Shown here: positions 7,082-9,600 of the stretch, piece after piece
Numbering within the stretch: position 1 is the stretch's first letter
Layout: each line of letters starts with the position of its first letter
Source: an uncultured Clostridia bacterium
GTDB lineage: Bacteria > Bacillota > Clostridia > Oscillospirales > Ruminococcaceae
DNA length: 9,600 nt
Reading direction: 5' to 3'
Assembly: GCA_947176675.1 (NCBI GenBank)
Contig: CAMWRN010000071.1
Span: 1 to 9,600 of the forward strand
Translations under genes and position numbers: made by a program
The notes under the pieces: generated by a model
Seen by the model: the letters and a program-made list of their open reading frames with translations, nothing else
Told to the model about the DNA's origin: nothing
The model's database searches: none

Positions 7082-7159
7082 ATTAAATTCCTCCGCTTCT
7101 AAAATTTATTCTATAGTAAATACAATCGGGAGGCTTGAAATTTTTCACGCGGTACTATA

Positions 7160-7188
7160 ATTATAAATAAAATTTTCCCAAAAGTCAA
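7160..7188 (-). promoter_or_regulatory. Near-consensus sigma-A promoter of the secreted-protein operon
   Basis: On the - strand, TTGACT (7183-7188, 5 of 6), a 17-base spacer and a perfect TATAAT (7160-7165), about 80 bases before the ATG at 7081. It is the best promoter match in the window and should drive the secreted protein, thioesterase and esterase genes together, since no promoter or terminator is seen between them. Confidence 0.8.
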
Positions 7189-7200
7189 GAAAAGTTAAAG

Positions 7201-7533
7201 CGGGAAAAATTCTACCCGCAGTTGAAAAGCTTTCAAAATCTCGGTTATTGCTTTGAAGCGGATTTTACGCTATACTGTAATCATAGCAGCGCTGCCAAAA
7301 TGTTTTAAGGAGGATTTTTTATGACCTTGTACATCGGAGAAAATCTTAAAAAGCAGAGAAAGCTCCGCGAGCTTACACAGGAGCAGCTTGCGGATATTCT
7401 GGGAGTATCCTTTCAGGCAATCTCAAAGTGGGAGCGTGGAGAGGGATATCCCGATATTGAACTGCTGCCTACTATTGCGGAATATTTCGGCATTACCACC
7501 GACGAGCTTATGGGTATGAAAGAAATTCGGGAC
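7201..7533 (+). repeat. Tandem duplicated block, copy 1 (leader, promoter and HTH coding region)
   Basis: This block recurs at 8514-8848. The coding part (71 codons) differs at 17 of 213 bases by direct count, mostly third positions, and the leader is recognisably the same with a 2-base length difference. Similarity drops sharply after codon 71, where the C-terminal halves diverge. Confidence 0.9.
7248..7295 (+). promoter_or_regulatory. Promoter and candidate autoregulatory operator of the first XRE regulator
   Basis: TTGCTT (7248-7253), a 17-base spacer and TATACT (7271-7276), all kept in the second copy. A dyad GCTAT-N9-ATAGC (7269-7273 and 7283-7287) covers the -10 box, and a perfect 10-bp palindrome GCAGCGCTGC (7286-7295) follows in the start region. 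The weak -35 box and the dyad over the -10 suggest control by the XRE protein encoded just downstream; that is an inference. Confidence 0.65.
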
Positions 7534-8415
7534 TCTGCCGACGCGGAAAAAATTCTCAAACAACAAAAGGAAAATATGTCCAAGGGGCTTATCAGGGAAA
7601 ATATTGAGCTTCTTGCGGAAGCGGTAAAGGTCTACCCGAACAATTACGAGTTGCTCGCGCAGTACGCCGTGAACCTTGCCTTTCTCGCTGTTGACAACCA
7701 AAGCGAAGAGTACCGCCAGAATAATCGGAAAGCCGCCCGCATAGCCGAAAGGATACTTGCGGAGTGTACCGACACCAAAATACGAAACCGTGTGCAGGCT
7801 GAGCTGTGCAATTATTACCTAAATTTGGGGGAGGCAACCAAGGCTCTTGAAGCCGCTGATAAGCTGCCGTCAATGTATCACGGCAGCGAGCCGATAAAGA
7901 TGAATATTCTTAAAGGCGAAGACCTTGTTAGGCTCACGCAGTGGAACATTCATCACCTTACGAATGTTTTTTGCCAATGCTGTCAGCGTTTGGCGGATAT
8001 GGACGGACAAAACGATACGGGGTATACTTGGGAGCAGAAAATTGAGATATACCGAAAAGCTATCGCAATGTTCGGTATTGTGTTCGACAAGGGAGACTAC
8101 AATGTGTCCTTTCACAATCTTTCCTTTCTGCACCGCGATATTTCGATAATGGCAATGCGTGCGGGAGACTTTGAGCTTGCCTTGGAAAATCTCGAAAAGG
8201 CGGCGGAGTACGCGGCGGAGCTGGACGGTTTGCCAGACGTGAAGCCTCATGTTTCCCTGCTTGTAAACAAGCTGGAGTACAACTCCGCGCATAACGGCAA
8301 GAATTTCAGCGATACGTCCTGCAAAATGCTTTTGAAGCATTTGCCCGACAGCGTATTTGACGGCATACGCGACGACCCGCGCTTCAAGGCGGTGGAAAGC
8401 TCGCTGCGCAAATAA
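7321..8415 (+). CDS. XRE-family transcriptional regulator with TPR-like C-terminal domain (first of a tandem pair)
   Basis: DNA-binding regulator of 364 aa. Residues about 5-62 form a Cro/C1-type helix-turn-helix (LKKQRKLRELTQEQLADILG, then SFQAISKWERGEGYPD carrying the recognition helix, then PTIAEYFGITTDELMG). From about 73 the protein is alpha-helical with TPR-like helical pairs (NIELLAEAVKVYPNNYELL, GDFELALENLEKAAEYA at 282-298) and ends VFDGIRDDPRFKAVESSL. Such C-terminal helical arrays in XRE proteins usually bind a peptide, a partner protein or another signal; which one is not visible here. A Cys cluster (C218, C220, C221) after H211-H212 is not shared by the paralogue. AAGGAGG lies 7 bases before the ATG. 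The gene is divergent from the secreted-protein operon, closed by its own terminator, and followed by its paralogue. It may repress itself, its neighbour and perhaps the divergent operon. Confidence 0.93.
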   Translation: MTLYIGENLKKQRKLRELTQEQLADILGVSFQAISKWERGEGYPDIELLPTIAEYFGITTDELMGMKEIRDSADAEKILKQQKENMSKGLIRENIELLAEAVKVYPNNYELLAQYAVNLAFLAVDNQSEEYRQNNRKAARIAERILAECTDTKIRNRVQAELCNYYLNLGEATKALEAADKLPSMYHGSEPIKMNILKGEDLVRLTQWNIHHLTNVFCQCCQRLADMDGQNDTGYTWEQKIEIYRKAIAMFGIVFDKGDYNVSFHNLSFLHRDISIMAMRAGDFELALENLEKAAEYAAELDGLPDVKPHVSLLVNKLEYNSAHNGKNFSDTSCKMLLKHLPDSVFDGIRDDPRFKAVESSLRK

Positions 8416-8417
8416 TT

Positions 8418-8451
8418 AAAGGCGGAGATACGTTCTCCGCCTTTTGCTTTT
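8418..8451 (+). terminator. Rho-independent terminator after the first XRE regulator
   Basis: An 11-bp stem (8418-8428 with 8434-8444) with a 5-nt loop, running into TTTTGCTTTT, begins 2 bases after the stop codon. It makes the two regulator genes separate transcription units despite their tandem order. The rest of the gap up to about 8513 shows nothing recognisable. Confidence 0.9.
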
Positions 8452-8513
8452 GGGCTTTATTTGTTTTCCTGTTAAGCAAGGGAAGCGCAGATAAAGTCCG
8501 CGAAAAAAACAAG

Positions 8514-8848
8514 CAGGAAAAATTCTAATTAAGGTTGAATTGTTTTCGAAATCTCGGTTATTGCTTTAAAGCGTATTTGGCGCTATACTGTAACCATAGC
8601 GGCGCCGTCTAAAATATTTTTCGGGAGGAATTTTTATGACCCTATACATCGGAGAAAATCTTAAAAAGCAAAGAAAGCTTCGCGAGCTTACCCAAGAGCA
8701 GCTTGCGGATATTCTGGGAGTATCCTTTCAGGCGGTCTCAAAATGGGAACGGGGAGAGGTTTACCCCGATATTGAACTGCTGCCCACCATTGCGGAATAT
8801 TTCGGCATTACCACTGACGAGCTTATGGGTATGAAAGAAATTCGGGAC
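8514..8848 (+). repeat. Tandem duplicated block, copy 2 (leader, promoter and HTH coding region)
   Basis: Second copy of the block at 7201-7533. Upstream of about 8514 the two leaders no longer align. The closest leader stretches are around 8551-8566 and 8582-8600, over the promoter, as expected if the promoter and operator are kept by selection. Confidence 0.9.
8561..8607 (+). promoter_or_regulatory. Promoter and candidate operator of the second XRE regulator
   Basis: TTGCTT (8561-8566), a 17-base spacer and TATACT (8584-8589), as in copy 1. The dyad over the -10 box is extended to CGCTAT-N9-ATAGCG (8581-8586 and 8596-8601). It is followed by a palindrome CGGCGCCG (8600-8607) at the same place as the different palindrome of copy 1. 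Confidence 0.65.
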
Positions 8849-9600
8849 AGCTCCGAGGCGGATAAAATTCTCGATACCGTTCAGGAAAATTCCAGAGCGG
8901 GCAAAATCGAAGACAATCTGAAAATTCTTGAGGAAGCGGTAAAACGCTTTCCCAACAACTTCAGGCTTTTGGCGGAATATGCAAGCAACCTGTCCTTTGT
9001 CAACTGGGACAGAGAGGGCGAGCCCTACCGCAGGAATAATCTGAAAGCGGCAGCCATAGCCGAAAGGATATTGGCGGAATGCACCGACCCCGTAATACGC
9101 GACTGGATGCAGGGCGAGCTGTATCGTTTTTACGAGGGTTCGGGACAGCATGACAAAGCGATAGAAGCTGCCGATAAGCTGTCGAGCTTGTGGAACAGCC
9201 GCGAAATGACAAAAATGCATTTGCTTAAAGGCGAGGAGCTTATGGAATTTGCTCAGGGATTAGTTACAGCGCTTGTGAGCGCTATGTTTTCAACATTGTT
9301 TTACCTGTCCGATTTGGACGGTAAAAACGCTCCCCAAATGACCCATGAGCAGCGGATAGCAATACAGCAAAAGGTTATTGCGCTGTACGGCATTGTGTTT
9401 GAAAAGGGGGACTATAATTTTTACTTCCATGATGTGTGCCACGCGTACAGCAGCATTGCGGCAAAGGCTGCGCTTTTAGGCAATCGGGAGCTTGCTCTTG
9501 ACAGTCTTGAAAAGGCTGCCGAATTTGCCGCGGCGGACGACGACCTGCCCGATAAAAAGCCTTATACGTCACTTTTGGTAAACAGGCTGGAGTATAATAA
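8636..9600 (+). CDS. XRE-family regulator with TPR-like C-terminal domain (second of the pair; cut by window end)
   Basis: Open for 321 codons from ATG at 8636-8638 to the end of the window with no stop, so the 3' end is missing. From the length of its paralogue about 40 residues are lost. GGGAGG lies 7 bases before the ATG. The first 71 residues equal those of the first regulator except I34V and G42V, so the recognition helix is essentially the same (FQAVSKWERGEVYPD). The rest is about half identical by eye, with well-kept islands such as AAIAERILAECTD, AIEAADKL, YGIVFEKGDYN and LVNRLEYN, and other segments replaced (FAQGLVTALVSAMFSTLFYL where the first copy has its Cys cluster). It keeps the helical TPR-like pattern. 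The two proteins probably bind the same or overlapping sites while responding to different inputs. The effector is unknown. Confidence 0.93.
   Translation, partial: MTLYIGENLKKQRKLRELTQEQLADILGVSFQAVSKWERGEVYPDIELLPTIAEYFGITTDELMGMKEIRDSSEADKILDTVQENSRAGKIEDNLKILEEAVKRFPNNFRLLAEYASNLSFVNWDREGEPYRRNNLKAAAIAERILAECTDPVIRDWMQGELYRFYEGSGQHDKAIEAADKLSSLWNSREMTKMHLLKGEELMEFAQGLVTALVSAMFSTLFYLSDLDGKNAPQMTHEQRIAIQQKVIALYGIVFEKGDYNFYFHDVCHAYSSIAAKAALLGNRELALDSLEKAAEFAAADDDLPDKKPYTSLLVNRLEYN

Noticed and set aside
7135..7161. TTGAAA and TATAAT on the + strand as a promoter for the first regulator
   Set aside because: The spacer is only 15 bases, and no such promoter exists at the equivalent place in copy 2, whereas TTGCTT/TATACT is kept in both.
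7200..7236. Short inverted repeats GCGGG/CCCGC (7200-7219) and TTGAAA/TTTCAA (7222-7236) as operators
   Set aside because: Neither is kept in the otherwise similar leader of the second regulator, and short AT-rich repeats are common by chance.
7423..9220. - strand open frames opposite the two XRE regulators that share the sequence VPNFFHTHKLV
   Set aside because: The similarity comes from the duplicated HTH coding region read backwards; no start signals or known families.
1..9600. CRISPR arrays, insertion sequences, tRNA or rRNA genes, phage or defence genes
   Set aside because: No regularly spaced repeats, transposase-like frames or structured RNA gene signatures were seen on either strand; the only large repeat is the regulator duplication.

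Overview
The window looks like chromosomal DNA of a Gram-positive Clostridia-type bacterium, most likely of the Oscillospiraceae/Ruminococcaceae kind. This is an inference from strong GGAGG ribosome binding sites, moderate GC content, consensus-like sigma-A promoters, and the gene families: a membrane-anchored single-PDZ HtrA, a dCache chemoreceptor, a secreted protein with choline/glucan-binding-type repeats, and XRE regulators with TPR-like C-termini. No phage, insertion sequence, CRISPR array, tRNA or rRNA was seen.

Layout. Bases 1-52 hold the possible tail of a + strand gene, closed by a strong hairpin (71-113) that can end transcription from both sides. Everything from 133 to 7081 lies on the - strand. 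In transcription order (right to left) this is: (i) a likely three-gene operon from a near-consensus promoter at 7160-7188, encoding a secreted repeat/Ig-like protein (7081-5162), a small hotdog acyl-CoA thioesterase (5136-4687) and an SGNH esterase resembling carbohydrate esterase family 2 (4690-3644), the last two coupled by an ATGA overlap; (ii) an htrA-type serine protease (3481-2135) with its own promoter, a structured leader and a terminator; (iii) a methyl-accepting chemotaxis protein (1956-133) that starts at TTG, with its own promoter. On the + strand from 7321 onward lie two tandem paralogous XRE-family regulators, the second cut by the window end.

The most notable feature is the tandem regulator pair. 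The two genes share an almost identical DNA-binding domain (69 of the first 71 residues; 196 of 213 bases) and a related promoter with a conserved dyad over the -10 box, but their C-terminal sensor-like halves are only about half identical. This suggests two regulators that read different signals while competing for the same operators, including each other's. A palindrome just downstream of each promoter keeps its symmetry through a paired A-T to G-C change between the copies.

Most of the window is ordinary housekeeping or envelope biology. I do not claim a new defence or mobile system here. Several start sites were corrected from ribosome binding sites: 1956 for the chemoreceptor, 5136 for the thioesterase, 4690 for the esterase.
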